Shown: piece by piece, positions 44,319-60,107 of the stretch
How positions within the stretch are numbered: position 1 is the first letter of the stretch
How the letters are laid out: every line of letters starts with the position of its first letter
NCBI RefSeq assembly: GCF_020991125.1
Contig: NZ_CP087715.1
Location: 2,135,501 to 2,199,500 of the forward strand
Source of the DNA: Microbulbifer celer
GTDB lineage: Bacteria; Pseudomonadota; Gammaproteobacteria; Pseudomonadales; Cellvibrionaceae
DNA: 64,000 nt
Direction: 5' to 3'
Position numbers and translations under genes: made by a program
Notes under the pieces: generated by a model
Told to the model about the DNA's origin: nothing
The model's database searches: none
What the model saw: the letters and a program-made list of their open reading frames with translations, nothing else

Positions 44319-45738
44319 CCTATCCAATAGTGGATCGACAGGTTGGAATCAAAGAAACCTTGTGGAAGCAACGGGAGGAAAATGGCTTTCCCCTCCGAAA
44401 TCAAAGCAGTGGAGAGCGACCGGGCTGTGTATATTCCCCCCAAGCATGCAGCCGGGCCAAATTGTAGCTATAAGACCAAGGGACGGAAAGGGTCTTATTC
44501 CTCCATCACAAATCAGCAGGCTCCCCTTTACGCCGCAAGCACTTATTGTTAGTGAAGAATTTAACGATCTCCATGACCTTAACATTCCAACCATATTGGT
44601 AAAGGACTGCCGTCAAGCAGTTATTGATATGGGAATTTACTCCCGCAACAAATTCAAAGGAACCGTAATTGGCGTAACTGGAAGTGCAGGAAAAACTACG
44701 ACGGTTGCTTTACTACAACACTTGTTAAACCCTTGGGGGAAATCAGGGAAATCTGAATTCAGCGCCAATCTCCCGATGGGAATATCATGGAATTTAGCCT
44801 CAATAAGCTGGGACACTCGGTATGCTGTGATAGAAATGGCTATTGGAAACATGATCAAAAATTCCGCAATTGTGCGGCCAGACATCGCCATCATCAGCAA
44901 TATTCATGAAGCGCATATCGAGTATCACAAGAGTACGGAAGAAATAGCGAAGAAAAAATCCGGGATATTCTCCAGCATGACCCCAGGATCATTTGCGATC
45001 ATAAACCGAGATATTAAAGAGTGGGACATTCTCAAAGAGGCCGCAAATGACCGAAAACTAAAAATCATTAGCTTTGGCTTACATAAAGACGCCCAATTTC
45101 GCATCTTAGACTATGATAGAAAATCTGGTGAGACCTCGGTAAATGCCAACGGTTCCTTCCTGTCATTCACAATGGGAGGAGCTGGATTTCACATGGCAAT
45201 GAATGGAATTGCCAGCCTCGCAGTGCTAGACACACTCGACCTGGACTTAAAATCAGCAGCACACTTACTTAAGTTATTCACTCCAATCGCAGGTCGAGGC
45301 GTCGTATCGACACTAAACATAAATGGAAAATATATTGATATAATAGATGACGCCTACAACGCTAATCCGGCTTCTGTACGCGCCGCCATTCAAACGTCAG
45401 AAGAGATTTATCGACGTAAAAATTATAACGAGAGAATACTGATACTTGGAGACATGCTTGAGCTCGGCGACCAATCGATTCTCCTGCACAAAGGGCTTAG
45501 CAAGGATATCATTCGCTCGAAACCGGACCGTGTTATTCTACTCGGTGATAAAATACAGAGCATTCAGCAAGAACTGAGTAAAAACGATATTGTAAATGCC
45601 CAATACAATGACTTATCAGCACTCCAGTCTGACTTAAAACAAATAATAGACCGCGATCAGCTTATCCTTATCAAAGGATCCCATGGGACTGGCCTACACA
45701 AAATTGTAAAACACCTCCACGGCCTATCCCAGAACTAA
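44302..45738 (+). CDS. MurF-like Mur ligase family protein
   Basis: 478 residues. ATP loop GVTGSAGKTTTVALLQHLL (~119-137), central AVIEMAIGNMIKNSAIVRPDIAIISNIHEAHIEYH, carbamate-type Lys region EEIAKKKSGIF, MurF marker IIDDAYNANPASVRAAI (~348), and C-terminal ILGDMLELGDQSILLHKGL and IKGSHGTGLHKIV. The family joins amino acids or dipeptides to carboxyl groups with ATP. A dedicated UDP-MurNAc enzyme would sit in the dcw cluster, so this is an extra, specialised ligase. Its codon use is clearly richer in A/T than neighbours, suggesting acquisition. It starts inside the toroid gene. Confidence 0.78.
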   Translation: MKDRISLSNSGSTGWNQRNLVEATGGKWLSPPKSKQWRATGLCIFPPSMQPGQIVAIRPRDGKGLIPPSQISRLPFTPQALIVSEEFNDLHDLNIPTILVKDCRQAVIDMGIYSRNKFKGTVIGVTGSAGKTTTVALLQHLLNPWGKSGKSEFSANLPMGISWNLASISWDTRYAVIEMAIGNMIKNSAIVRPDIAIISNIHEAHIEYHKSTEEIAKKKSGIFSSMTPGSFAIINRDIKEWDILKEAANDRKLKIISFGLHKDAQFRILDYDRKSGETSVNANGSFLSFTMGGAGFHMAMNGIASLAVLDTLDLDLKSAAHLLKLFTPIAGRGVVSTLNINGKYIDIIDDAYNANPASVRAAIQTSEEIYRRKNYNERILILGDMLELGDQSILLHKGLSKDIIRSKPDRVILLGDKIQSIQQELSKNDIVNAQYNDLSALQSDLKQIIDRDQLILIKGSHGTGLHKIVKHLHGLSQN

Positions 45739-45742
45739 AGGT

Positions 45743-45987
45743 ACCTCCGTTGATAATTGCTTGCGGCCTCTGGCGTACAGACAGGTTCGCGATCAAGACA
45801 CAGGCACGCTGGTTGCCCGTCTAGCAGCTGCAACGCGGAGTGCGGACCAGCCTGTACGCCCCTGCGGGTACGGCCTAACAGGCGCTGGCGGCGTTGACTC
45901 GCTAGGAAAGGTAACCAGCGGCTTCGCAAACCGCCTTACGAAAACACCTTTCAGATTGTGCAGAGGCCACTATCAATTAACAGAGGT
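45743..45987. mobile_element. Candidate non-autonomous element with imperfect terminal inverted repeats
   Basis: Left end 45743-45772 and right end 45961-45987 (inverted) share ACCTC, GTT, AATTG and GGCCTCTG in order, about 23 matches with one 3-base gap. The ~245-base interior is GC-rich against an AT-richer flank, with no transposase and only short frames. No clear target duplication is seen. Confidence 0.4.
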
Positions 45988-46324
45988 TTCCTAAGAGGAA
46001 TTCAGATTTCAACCAATCTCGCACCTCATCTTGAGAGCTCTCTTTGTTCAATTGTTTGCCTACACATACAAGGTGTTGACGCATTGCCATAATCATCGCA
46101 CAGTGCACTTTACTCACCTTCCTCTCTTGTCTCTTGCCAATTCGACACTCTCAAACCTGAGATGCCAACCGTTGTAATGCCTTGTATTATCCCACCTCTA
46201 TCCTGTTTTTCTCGACCACATGTGATCTAAGTCTTTTGTCCACAGTACGGTCGAACTTTCTCAGAACTGAACCAGATTGACGATTGTGTATTCCGGTTTA
46301 CCCACCCAGAGGGTCACATCAGGC

Positions 46325-46351
46325 AAAAAAAAGCCGGGCACAAGGCCCGGC
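46325..46351 (-). terminator. Intrinsic terminator of the giant adhesin
   Basis: On the minus strand GCCGGGC/GCCCGGC with a 5-base loop is followed by eight T residues, 30 bases past the stop. Confidence 0.92.
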
Positions 46352-46380
46352 GTAAAAGTCAGTTAGATCGTGGCATCGGA

Positions 46381-53679
<7,299 letters not shown>

Positions 53680-54174
53680 TGCGCTTGATCCTGACTTTAC
53701 TCTCTACCTCAACCTGCCCAACCCTGTGCAGATCACCCTTCAATCATTGCAACTACTTGTGAAATGAACGCTCCAGTCCAACGATCTCTTGGAGATTCCA
53801 AATTCTATGGCGTCATAATTATTGCCGTGACACCAAAATACATCTATTACCGGGACGCCATTCACGTTGACCGACTTCAGTTATAGGTAGCACTTCCGTA
53901 TAACGCAATTTCATTCAGATCGATAGATGCCCAAGTTTTGTCTTTGTGACGCTGTCTGGGCTATTTGACGACAATTAACTCAGGAGGACTAACAGAGGTG
54001 ATACCGGGCACGTAGGATGTGCTGGTACTCATTTTCGACCACCGAACACCGCCCGAATAGCGCACAAAAATGTCCGCATATGTTGCGGGCACCAAAAAAG
54101 ACCAGTTCGAGCATCGAGCTGGTCTCTATTACAATGATCGCCTTGCATGCGCCGGGCATGCTCTCATATGAAAA
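53680..54174. other. Upstream region of the adhesin gene
   Basis: Nearly 500 bases, AT-richer than the neighbours, with no convincing gene. It should hold the adhesin promoter; none can be picked with confidence. The terminator of the next minus-strand gene is at its right. Confidence 0.5.
54092..54125 (-). terminator. Terminator of the CMD-like gene
   Basis: A 12-bp stem (one wobble) AGACCAGCTCGA/TCGAACTGGTCT with a 3-base loop is followed on the minus strand by seven T residues. Confidence 0.88.
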
Positions 54175-54702
54175 TCAAATCATTGCCTGAAGACCCAACA
54201 TATCCGCTGTACGATTGGTCCCCGCAATCATTCCAGAAACCGCCAGAGCCTCCAGAATTTCAGCGTCAGTCGCCTCCGTTTTTCGCGCCTCCGTGATCAG
54301 ACGTTCACCGTGGTCATGGGGAGCGATATTTGCATGTCGTGCCACTTCAAGCAGCACATGCTCTTTAGGGGGGAAGTGCGCGTGATCCGGGTCGGTGCGG
54401 ATACGCAGAATCTCCTTCGCCGGCACACCCAGAGACTCCAGAGCATGGCTGTGAAGAGAAATTCCGTAGTCACAGTGGTTGTCTGCAGAAACCATCAGAG
54501 CAATAGCCTCTTTAAGCGGCCTGGATAAACGGCCGATAAACATCAGGTTGCGGTACTGTTCCCAGAAATGCTCCAGTAGCGGTGGACTGTTGGCGTACGC
54601 TCTGAACAGGTATGGAATACCGCCCATCTGGGTACGAACATCCTCAAAAATTGCTTTCACCCGCTCATCTGCAGGATTCTCAATCAACGTTATCCGGCTC
54701 AT
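54175..54702 (-). CDS. Carboxymuconolactone decarboxylase/AhpD-like protein lacking one Cys
   Basis: 175 residues, all helical. N-terminal DERVKAIFEDVRTQMGGIPYLFRAYANSPPLLEHFWEQYRNL and the core SADNHCDYGISLHSHALESLGV (~74-95). In active members the core reads C-x-x-C-x3-H; here the second Cys is Gly, though the His remains, so thiol peroxidase chemistry is doubtful. A start at 54702 with GAGGTG before it is chosen; the frame is open further upstream into the dinB control region but loses family character. Divergent from dinB. Confidence 0.8.
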   Translation of the reverse strand: MSRITLIENPADERVKAIFEDVRTQMGGIPYLFRAYANSPPLLEHFWEQYRNLMFIGRLSRPLKEAIALMVSADNHCDYGISLHSHALESLGVPAKEILRIRTDPDHAHFPPKEHVLLEVARHANIAPHDHGERLITEARKTEATDAEILEALAVSGMIAGTNRTADMLGLQAMI

Positions 54703-54787
54703 CTGGCACCTCAAAGCAAAAACGGAACGGTCTGTATCTGCACCGCGGCCCAATCCAGGGACACATGTATTCCTCCCGGGCATAATA

Positions 54788-54803
54788 CTGTATATAATCC
54801 CAG
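54788..54803 (+). promoter_or_regulatory. LexA (SOS) box of dinB
   Basis: CTGTATATAATCCCAG keeps the CTGT-N8-xCAG core of the LexA operator, one mismatch in the right half site, ending one base before the dinB ATG. Confidence 0.75.
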
Positions 54804-54804
54804 C

Positions 54805-55887
54805 ATGCGTAAGATCATTCATTGCGATTGCGACTGCTTCTACGCCTCTGTAGAAATGCGTGACGACCCCAATCTACAGGGGCGACCAATCGCTGTGGGT
54901 GGTGCCAGCGAACGAAGGGGGGTCATCTCAACCTGCAACTATGAGGCGCGCACCTTTGGTGTTCGCTCAGCCATGCCCAGTGCGCAAGCAATGAAGTTGT
55001 GCCCTGATCTGATTGTAGTACCGGGCAACATGAAAAAATATCGAGAAGTAAGCGCGCAGATCCGGGAAATATTTCTAGAATTTACCGACAGAATAGAACC
55101 CCTATCTCTGGATGAAGCATATCTGGATGTGAGCGATAGCCTTCACTTCAACGGAAGCGCAACATTGATTGCCCGTGAGATTCGCCGCCGGGTGAGCGAC
55201 CAATTGGGCATTACGATTTCTGCCGGTGTGGCTCCCAACAAATTCCTCGCCAAAATTGCCAGCGACTGGGAAAAGCCGGACGGCCTGACGGTTATCACGC
55301 CCCAGTCTGTAGAGGACTTTGTTCTCAGGTTGCCAATTGCCAAGCTCCACGGTGTGGGCCGGGTTACAGCTGAAAAAATGCATCGGCAGGGCATCCATAC
55401 CTGCAGCGACCTGCGGCCCCTGTCTCTGATCGAGCTGGTCCAGCGTTACGGCAAGTTTGGCAACCGTCTGTACCATCTTTGCCGCGGTATCGATGAGCGC
55501 CCGGTCAGCAGTAACGAATCACGCAAGAGCGTCAGTGTTGAACACACCTTCAAGTCGGATTTGATCCACCAGGAAGACTGGCTGGAAGAAATGACCAACC
55601 TGTTCGGCCGCCTGCAGGAACGCCTCGAAAAACTGGACGCCCGCTATGAGATCAACGGAGTCCAGGTAAAGGTAAAATATGCCGACTTTACCCAGATGAC
55701 CCACGAGCGCGGCAGCCGAGCAGCCCGCATATCAGAGTTTAAACAGCTGCTGCAACAATGTTGGGACAAGCGCAATGATCCTATCCGACTGCTGGGTGTC
55801 GGCATCAAACTCAAGGACTTGCGCGCCGAATTGGGGCCAGAGCAATTGCCCCTACCCTTCTCCCAAACACAGCGACTAACTGCCTAG
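54805..55887 (+). CDS. dinB: DNA polymerase IV (Y family)
   Basis: 360 residues. Catalytic blocks: RKIIHCDCDCFYASVEMRD (first Asp), RGVISTCNYEARTFGVRSAMPSAQA and SLDEAYLDVS (Asp-Glu pair ~103). Helix-hairpin thumb GVGRVTAEKMHRQGI and a little-finger domain (SVEHTFKSDL) follow; the C-terminus LGPEQLPLPF retains a beta-clamp-binding type motif. Error-prone translesion polymerase. A LexA box directly before the ATG indicates SOS induction. The site is so close to the start that the transcript must have a very short leader. Confidence 0.96.
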   Translation: MRKIIHCDCDCFYASVEMRDDPNLQGRPIAVGGASERRGVISTCNYEARTFGVRSAMPSAQAMKLCPDLIVVPGNMKKYREVSAQIREIFLEFTDRIEPLSLDEAYLDVSDSLHFNGSATLIAREIRRRVSDQLGITISAGVAPNKFLAKIASDWEKPDGLTVITPQSVEDFVLRLPIAKLHGVGRVTAEKMHRQGIHTCSDLRPLSLIELVQRYGKFGNRLYHLCRGIDERPVSSNESRKSVSVEHTFKSDLIHQEDWLEEMTNLFGRLQERLEKLDARYEINGVQVKVKYADFTQMTHERGSRAARISEFKQLLQQCWDKRNDPIRLLGVGIKLKDLRAELGPEQLPLPFSQTQRLTA

Positions 55888-56070
55888 CTTTCGACCAATT
55901 GTGGCGTTATTTAATCCACCCAAATTGGCACAATGCAAATCTACCAAGTTGCTATTCACGTCAACAACGCCGCCCATTCATACCTAAAATGGCCTTGCCG
56001 GTGAAAGCCGCAAAACCCTCGGTCTATACTCCCAACACGGTCCTGAAAGTACGTAATCGCTGCCATTTAT

Positions 56071-56364
56071 ATGAAACGTGTACTGCCCAGTGCGTTAGTT
56101 GGCTGGTTTCTCAACTATGCCCGAAAGCTCAAGCATCCAACGCTATTCAAGTGGGTTTGTGCACTCTTTCTTTTCGACCTGTTGATTCCCGATATGGTTC
56201 CATTTGTCGATGAGCTACTGCTTGGGCTGGCGACGCTATTTCTCGCATCCTGGAGAAGGCATGAGAAGACTGAGGAAGATGCAACGACAAGACAAGAGAA
56301 AATTGTCAACGAACCTATAGCAAAAGAATCAACCTCAAAGTCCCAGACTGGGAGCCGAAAATAG
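56071..56364 (+). CDS. DUF6116 family small membrane protein
   Basis: 97 residues. The core YARKLKHPTLFKWVCALFLFDLLIPDMVPFVDELLLGLATLFLASWRR (~16-63) carries two hydrophobic stretches and the family's conserved DLLIPDxxPFVDELL block. The tail is charged and low in complexity. Function unknown. No strong ribosome site. Free-standing between dinB and the sigma-like gene. Confidence 0.7.
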   Translation: MKRVLPSALVGWFLNYARKLKHPTLFKWVCALFLFDLLIPDMVPFVDELLLGLATLFLASWRRHEKTEEDATTRQEKIVNEPIAKESTSKSQTGSRK

Positions 56365-56565
56365 AGGGCAAACACCAGAAAGCCCCGCCGACACAGAGCA
56401 AGCACGAAAAGCCAAAAAGGTGAATTAGCGATAGAAAATCACTCTTCAATGGATTTGAAGAAGACTGACAGTTTACTCGTTATTACGAAGTATCCCTGAA
56501 AAACCGCAATAACAGGGAGTGTGCACCGAGTAGATGGGACATTTGACGCCAAGGAGGCAAATCCC

Positions 56566-57270
56566 ATGTATGCGGACAAGTTGTATGGTCTCACAGATGA
56601 AGCCTTGCTCAACCATTACCACCAAACCCGAAATTTGAATGCGTTCAAACTGCTGTATAAACGGCACAACAATCAACTCTTTCGCTACTGCATTCAGATC
56701 AGTCAGGCCAGAGGCTGCCAGTTGTTAGAAGACCTCTGGAGAGAAATTCTGGAAGCACCTCCGAAGCTGTCGGGCAGGCGTTTGAATAACTGGTTCTACA
56801 TACAAATAAACCGCAGGTTGCAGTGCGGTGAATTCAGCGGTGATAGAGATTACAAACAAGGCAAGAAGATTGACGCGGAACTAAAGCAGCAGATTCAGAC
56901 CGCACTAAAAGACACGGTATTTAATGCCGTTCAAAAGCTTCCAAGGCCTCATAGAAACATTTTTTTGTTACACCGGGAATGTCGGCTATCACTCGCCACT
57001 ATTGCCGACATAGAACGACTTTCACTAAAAGAGTGCCGCGATTTATTACATTCAGCATTTGAATTGATAGAAACAACACTGCATGGCAGCCCCCACAAAC
57101 CATGGAAGACAGAGTTGGCTGAAAATCTGGACTGCGCTGCTCAACTCCCCGTCGAAGATACAGACATTGGCATCTGGGAACGAATCAAAGAAAAGGTACG
57201 AGTATGGTCTGCCCCTCCCGTCGCTGGTCGCGAAGACCACCCGGTAGGCGGCACAGAGAAAATTGCGTGA
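56566..57270 (+). CDS. Degenerate ECF-type RNA polymerase sigma factor
   Basis: 234 residues. Region 2-like helices at ~10-85 (LTDEALLNHYHQTRNLNAFKLLYKRHNNQLFRYCIQ; LNNWFYIQINRRLQ) and region 4-like at ~125-175 (AVQKLPRPHRNIFLLHRECRLSLATIADIERLSLKECRDLLHSAF), in sigma order. The -10 recognition part is weakly conserved, so promoter specificity is unusual. A ~55-residue tail follows. The perfect AAGGAGG site eight bases before 56566 decides the start over an in-frame GTG at 56521. Followed by a membrane protein gene that may be its regulator. Confidence 0.65.
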   Translation: MYADKLYGLTDEALLNHYHQTRNLNAFKLLYKRHNNQLFRYCIQISQARGCQLLEDLWREILEAPPKLSGRRLNNWFYIQINRRLQCGEFSGDRDYKQGKKIDAELKQQIQTALKDTVFNAVQKLPRPHRNIFLLHRECRLSLATIADIERLSLKECRDLLHSAFELIETTLHGSPHKPWKTELAENLDCAAQLPVEDTDIGIWERIKEKVRVWSAPPVAGREDHPVGGTEKIA

Positions 57271-57325
57271 CTGCTCGACTATCCAGACATGGAATTCTGG
57301 CTTTTGAAGTAAGGATTACGAAAAA

Positions 57326-57787
57326 ATGAACGGAAAAAATTGGGAACAAGATTTCAGGCGTGCCACTGATGCAATTGGGTCACCGGATGCTCTGGACGAG
57401 AGGATTTTTTCACTAGCCAGAACTTATGCACCCATTAAAAAAACAAGCCGTATTACGTCTAAAGCTGCATCAGGGCTGGGTGCCTTGGCGATCGCAGTGA
57501 TCTTGTTACACCCGGCTCAATACCTGGGGGCACTGACACCCGCGCAAGCTGCATCAGACGGCTTTGGGAGTAGCGTCAGCAGCCGCGAGCGAATCAAACG
57601 ACAGGTTGCGCAACCGCGCGGCATGCCAGCTGCTGACAAATGGCACTCCCTGCGTGCAGCGATCAAGGCAGGAAACCTCGCTGGGCTTTGCGCCCAATGG
57701 CGTCGCACACAGCGAGGGGGCTCTGACGAAGCGCTTCCTGCAGACCTGATCTCAAAGGCACAGACGCACTGCCGCTTGCTGCCCTGA
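57326..57787 (+). CDS. Single-pass membrane protein, candidate anti-sigma partner
   Basis: 153 residues. A ~45-residue cytoplasmic N-terminus (WEQDFRRATDAIGSPDALDERIFSLARTYAP), one membrane helix (~49-66, ASGLGALAIAVILLHPAQY) and a periplasmic tail with two cysteines near the end. This topology and its place 55 bases after the sigma-like gene suggest an anti-sigma or sensor role. No zinc-finger HxxxCxxC motif is seen, so the assignment is by context only. Confidence 0.5.
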   Translation: MNGKNWEQDFRRATDAIGSPDALDERIFSLARTYAPIKKTSRITSKAASGLGALAIAVILLHPAQYLGALTPAQAASDGFGSSVSSRERIKRQVAQPRGMPAADKWHSLRAAIKAGNLAGLCAQWRRTQRGGSDEALPADLISKAQTHCRLLP

Positions 57788-57806
57788 AAAGGACAGCCTA
57801 TCGAGG

Positions 57807-58787
57807 TCAGTTCTCCATCGACAGGATTACTTTACCCCGGGCGCGACGTTCCGTGATAGCCGCAAACGCCTGGGTAAACTCTTCCAGCGGGAAGACTTCG
57901 GTAGTCAAGGGATTAAGCTTTCCGTCCGCTACCAACTGCAGCAACTCGGAAAAGTTCTGCATATTCCCCTTAGGATCCCTCGCGGCCCAGCCGCCCCAGA
58001 AAATACCCAGGATATCACCCGCTTTCAGTAGCGGTAGATTGAGAGGCAACTTGGGAATATCTCCTGCCGCAAATCCTATAACCAGGTAACGTCCGCCCCA
58101 GGCAATTGAGCGATACGCAGCCTCGGTAAAGTCCCCACCTACGGGATCATAAATCACATCGGCGCCTTTGCCATCGGTTAACTCGCGAATGCGATCTTTG
58201 AGGTTTTCGGTACTGTAATTGATGACCTCATCGGCACCAATCTCCCGACAGAACCCGAGTTTCTCATCACTGGATGCACAGGCAATCACCCTCGCTCCCA
58301 TGATTTTCCCCAACTGAATAGCGGTGACGCCGACCCCACCCGCCGCGCCCAGGACAACCAGTGTTTCTCCCTCTTTCAGCTGAGCACGCTGCTTGAACGC
58401 GTAGTAGGACGTCGCATAGGTGATACAGAACCCCGCTGCCTGAACAAAATCCAGCTGCTCGGGCATCGGCATCAGGAGTTTGTGATCGACATTGACCTGT
58501 TCTGCAAAGGCCGCCAGTCCTGGCATCGCAATAACGCGATCACCGATATTAAACCCGCGCACCTCACTGCCAAGCTCTGAAATAATCCCCGCACACTCCC
58601 CACCGGGAATAAACGGTAGGTCAGGCTGCACCTGATACTTTCCGGCGACCATCAAAGCATCGGGAAAATTGACACCGGCCGCACGAATATCAAGCTTTAC
58701 CTCATTCGGTTTCAGTGGCGCTGTTTCACGCTCCGCGATAGTCAACTCTTCCACCGGACCAAAGGACTTGCATACCAGTGCACGCAT
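57807..58787 (-). CDS. NADPH:quinone oxidoreductase (zinc-free MDR family)
   Basis: 326 residues. GroES-like N-terminal domain (KLDIRAAGVNFPDALMVAGKYQVQPDLPFIPGGECAGII) and NADPH domain (VLGAAGGVGVTAIQLGKIMGARVIACASSDEK, ~147-178). Lacks the structural zinc cysteines, as in Qor. C-terminal FPLEEFTQAFAAITERRARGKVILSM. Acts on quinones or alpha,beta-unsaturated carbonyls. A terminator in the gap isolates it from the thiolase transcript upstream. Confidence 0.87.
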   Translation of the reverse strand: MRALVCKSFGPVEELTIAERETAPLKPNEVKLDIRAAGVNFPDALMVAGKYQVQPDLPFIPGGECAGIISELGSEVRGFNIGDRVIAMPGLAAFAEQVNVDHKLLMPMPEQLDFVQAAGFCITYATSYYAFKQRAQLKEGETLVVLGAAGGVGVTAIQLGKIMGARVIACASSDEKLGFCREIGADEVINYSTENLKDRIRELTDGKGADVIYDPVGGDFTEAAYRSIAWGGRYLVIGFAAGDIPKLPLNLPLLKAGDILGIFWGGWAARDPKGNMQNFSELLQLVADGKLNPLTTEVFPLEEFTQAFAAITERRARGKVILSMEN

Positions 58788-58839
58788 TCTATTCCCCCCT
58801 TTCTACCTATCAATAATTCATTAATTATCAGTCAATGAG

Positions 58840-58866
58840 AAAAACCGGAAGAGTCTCTTCTTCCGG
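58840..58866 (-). terminator. Terminator of the thiolase operon
   Basis: An 8-bp perfect stem CCGGAAGA/TCTTCCGG with a 6-base loop; on the minus strand TTTTTCTC follows. It lies 23 bases past the thiolase stop. Confidence 0.82.
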
Positions 58867-58888
58867 CGCCTCACTGACTCACGCAATA

Positions 58889-60070
58889 TCACACCACTTC
58901 AAACAGGCCTGCGGCGCCCATACCACCACCAACACACATGGTGACAACAACATATTTCACACCGCGACGCTTCCCTTCCAGTAAGGCGTGCCCCACCATC
59001 CGCGCACCACTCATCCCATAAGGATGGCCGATAGAAATAGCTCCGCCGTTGACATTGAGCTTATCGTTGTCGATGCCCAGCTTGTCACGGCAGTACAGCA
59101 CCTGTACCGCGAATGCCTCGTTCAGCTCCCAAAGGCCGATATCGTCGATGCTGAGACCGGTGCGCTGTAGCAATTTGGGGATAGCGTAAATAGGACCGAT
59201 TCCCATTTCATCCGGCTCACACCCGGCGACCGCCATACCTCGATAGATACCCAGTGGTGCCAGCCCGCGCTGCTCCGCAAGTTTGCGATCCATCAACACC
59301 ATGGCCGCTGCGCCATCCGACAGCTGCGATGCATTACCCGCGGTAATCACACCGTTATCCAGCACAGGTTTCAGTCCATGCAGTCCTTCAATGGTGGTCG
59401 TAGGACGATTTCCCTCATCCTTCTCCAAAGTCACTTCCTGTTCGGACTGCTCACCGGTTTCCTTGTTCACCACAATCTTATTGCAGGTGACCGGAATGAT
59501 CTCGTCGTTGTATAGTCCCGCCTCCTGAGCAGCCGCCGTACGCATTTGTGACTGCAGTGCATACGCATCCTGCAGATCACGGCTAATACCGTAGCGCTTT
59601 GCAACCACCTCTGCGGTGCCAATCATGGGCATATAGATATCGGGGTGCATTTCCAGCAACGCGGGATCTGCCACACGAAAGCTATTCATTTTGTCGTTCT
59701 GTACCAGTGAAATTGACTCGAGGCCACCGGCAATAGCAATGGGTACACCATCCTGGGTAATTTGCTTGGCTGCGGTAGCCACGGCCATCAACCCGGAGGA
59801 ACACTGGCGGTCGATCGTCATCCCGGCCACGGTAGTGGACAGACCCGAGCGCAATGCAATCTGGCGTGCCACATTGGTACCGGTGGTCCCCTGCTGCAGT
59901 GCAACGCCGAAAATACAGTCGTCCACTTCAGCCGCCTCGACGCCGGCACGGGATACCGCGGCACGCACGGCGTGGGCTGCCAGGCTCGGCCCCTCAAGAT
60001 TATTGAATGCGCCCCGGTAGGCTTTGCCAATGGGGGTACGCGCTGTGGATACGATCACCGCTTCTTTCAT
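58889..60070 (-). CDS. Acetyl-CoA acyltransferase (thiolase)
   Basis: 393 residues. Nucleophile Cys in [21 protein letters not shown] (~90), the [29 protein letters not shown] segment, [13 protein letters not shown], and [23 protein letters not shown] with the catalytic His; the second Cys is in [18 protein letters not shown]. It cleaves 3-ketoacyl-CoA in degradation. AAGGAG before the ATG. First in line after the SDR and MaoC genes, so it completes hydration, oxidation and cleavage. Confidence 0.93.
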   Translation of the reverse strand: MKEAVIVSTARTPIGKAYRGAFNNLEGPSLAAHAVRAAVSRAGVEAAEVDDCIFGVALQQGTTGTNVARQIALRSGLSTTVAGMTIDRQCSSGLMAVATAAKQITQDGVPIAIAGGLESISLVQNDKMNSFRVADPALLEMHPDIYMPMIGTAEVVAKRYGISRDLQDAYALQSQMRTAAAQEAGLYNDEIIPVTCNKIVVNKETGEQSEQEVTLEKDEGNRPTTTIEGLHGLKPVLDNGVITAGNASQLSDGAAAMVLMDRKLAEQRGLAPLGIYRGMAVAGCEPDEMGIGPIYAIPKLLQRTGLSIDDIGLWELNEAFAVQVLYCRDKLGIDNDKLNVNGGAISIGHPYGMSGARMVGHALLEGKRRGVKYVVVTMCVGGGMGAAGLFEVV

Positions 60071-60107
60071 TGCTGCACTCCTTGTCTCATTCTGTGTAAA
60101 AACGTTA

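Larger units (their letters stand above)
45739..46380. other. 640-base gap with a MITE-like element and adhesin terminator
   Basis: Left part is the candidate element at 45743-45987; the middle (about 46000-46320) shows nothing recognisable; right end is the adhesin terminator. Confidence 0.5.

Noticed and set aside
45761..45994. Short frames on both strands within the candidate element
   Set aside because: Non-ATG start or no ribosome site, no recognisable domain, and they span the inverted ends; an integron attC site was also considered but the GTTRRRY partner box is missing.
53764..53886. A 40-codon frame starting ATG upstream of the adhesin
   Set aside because: No ribosome site, no recognisable features and ordinary length for random sequence.
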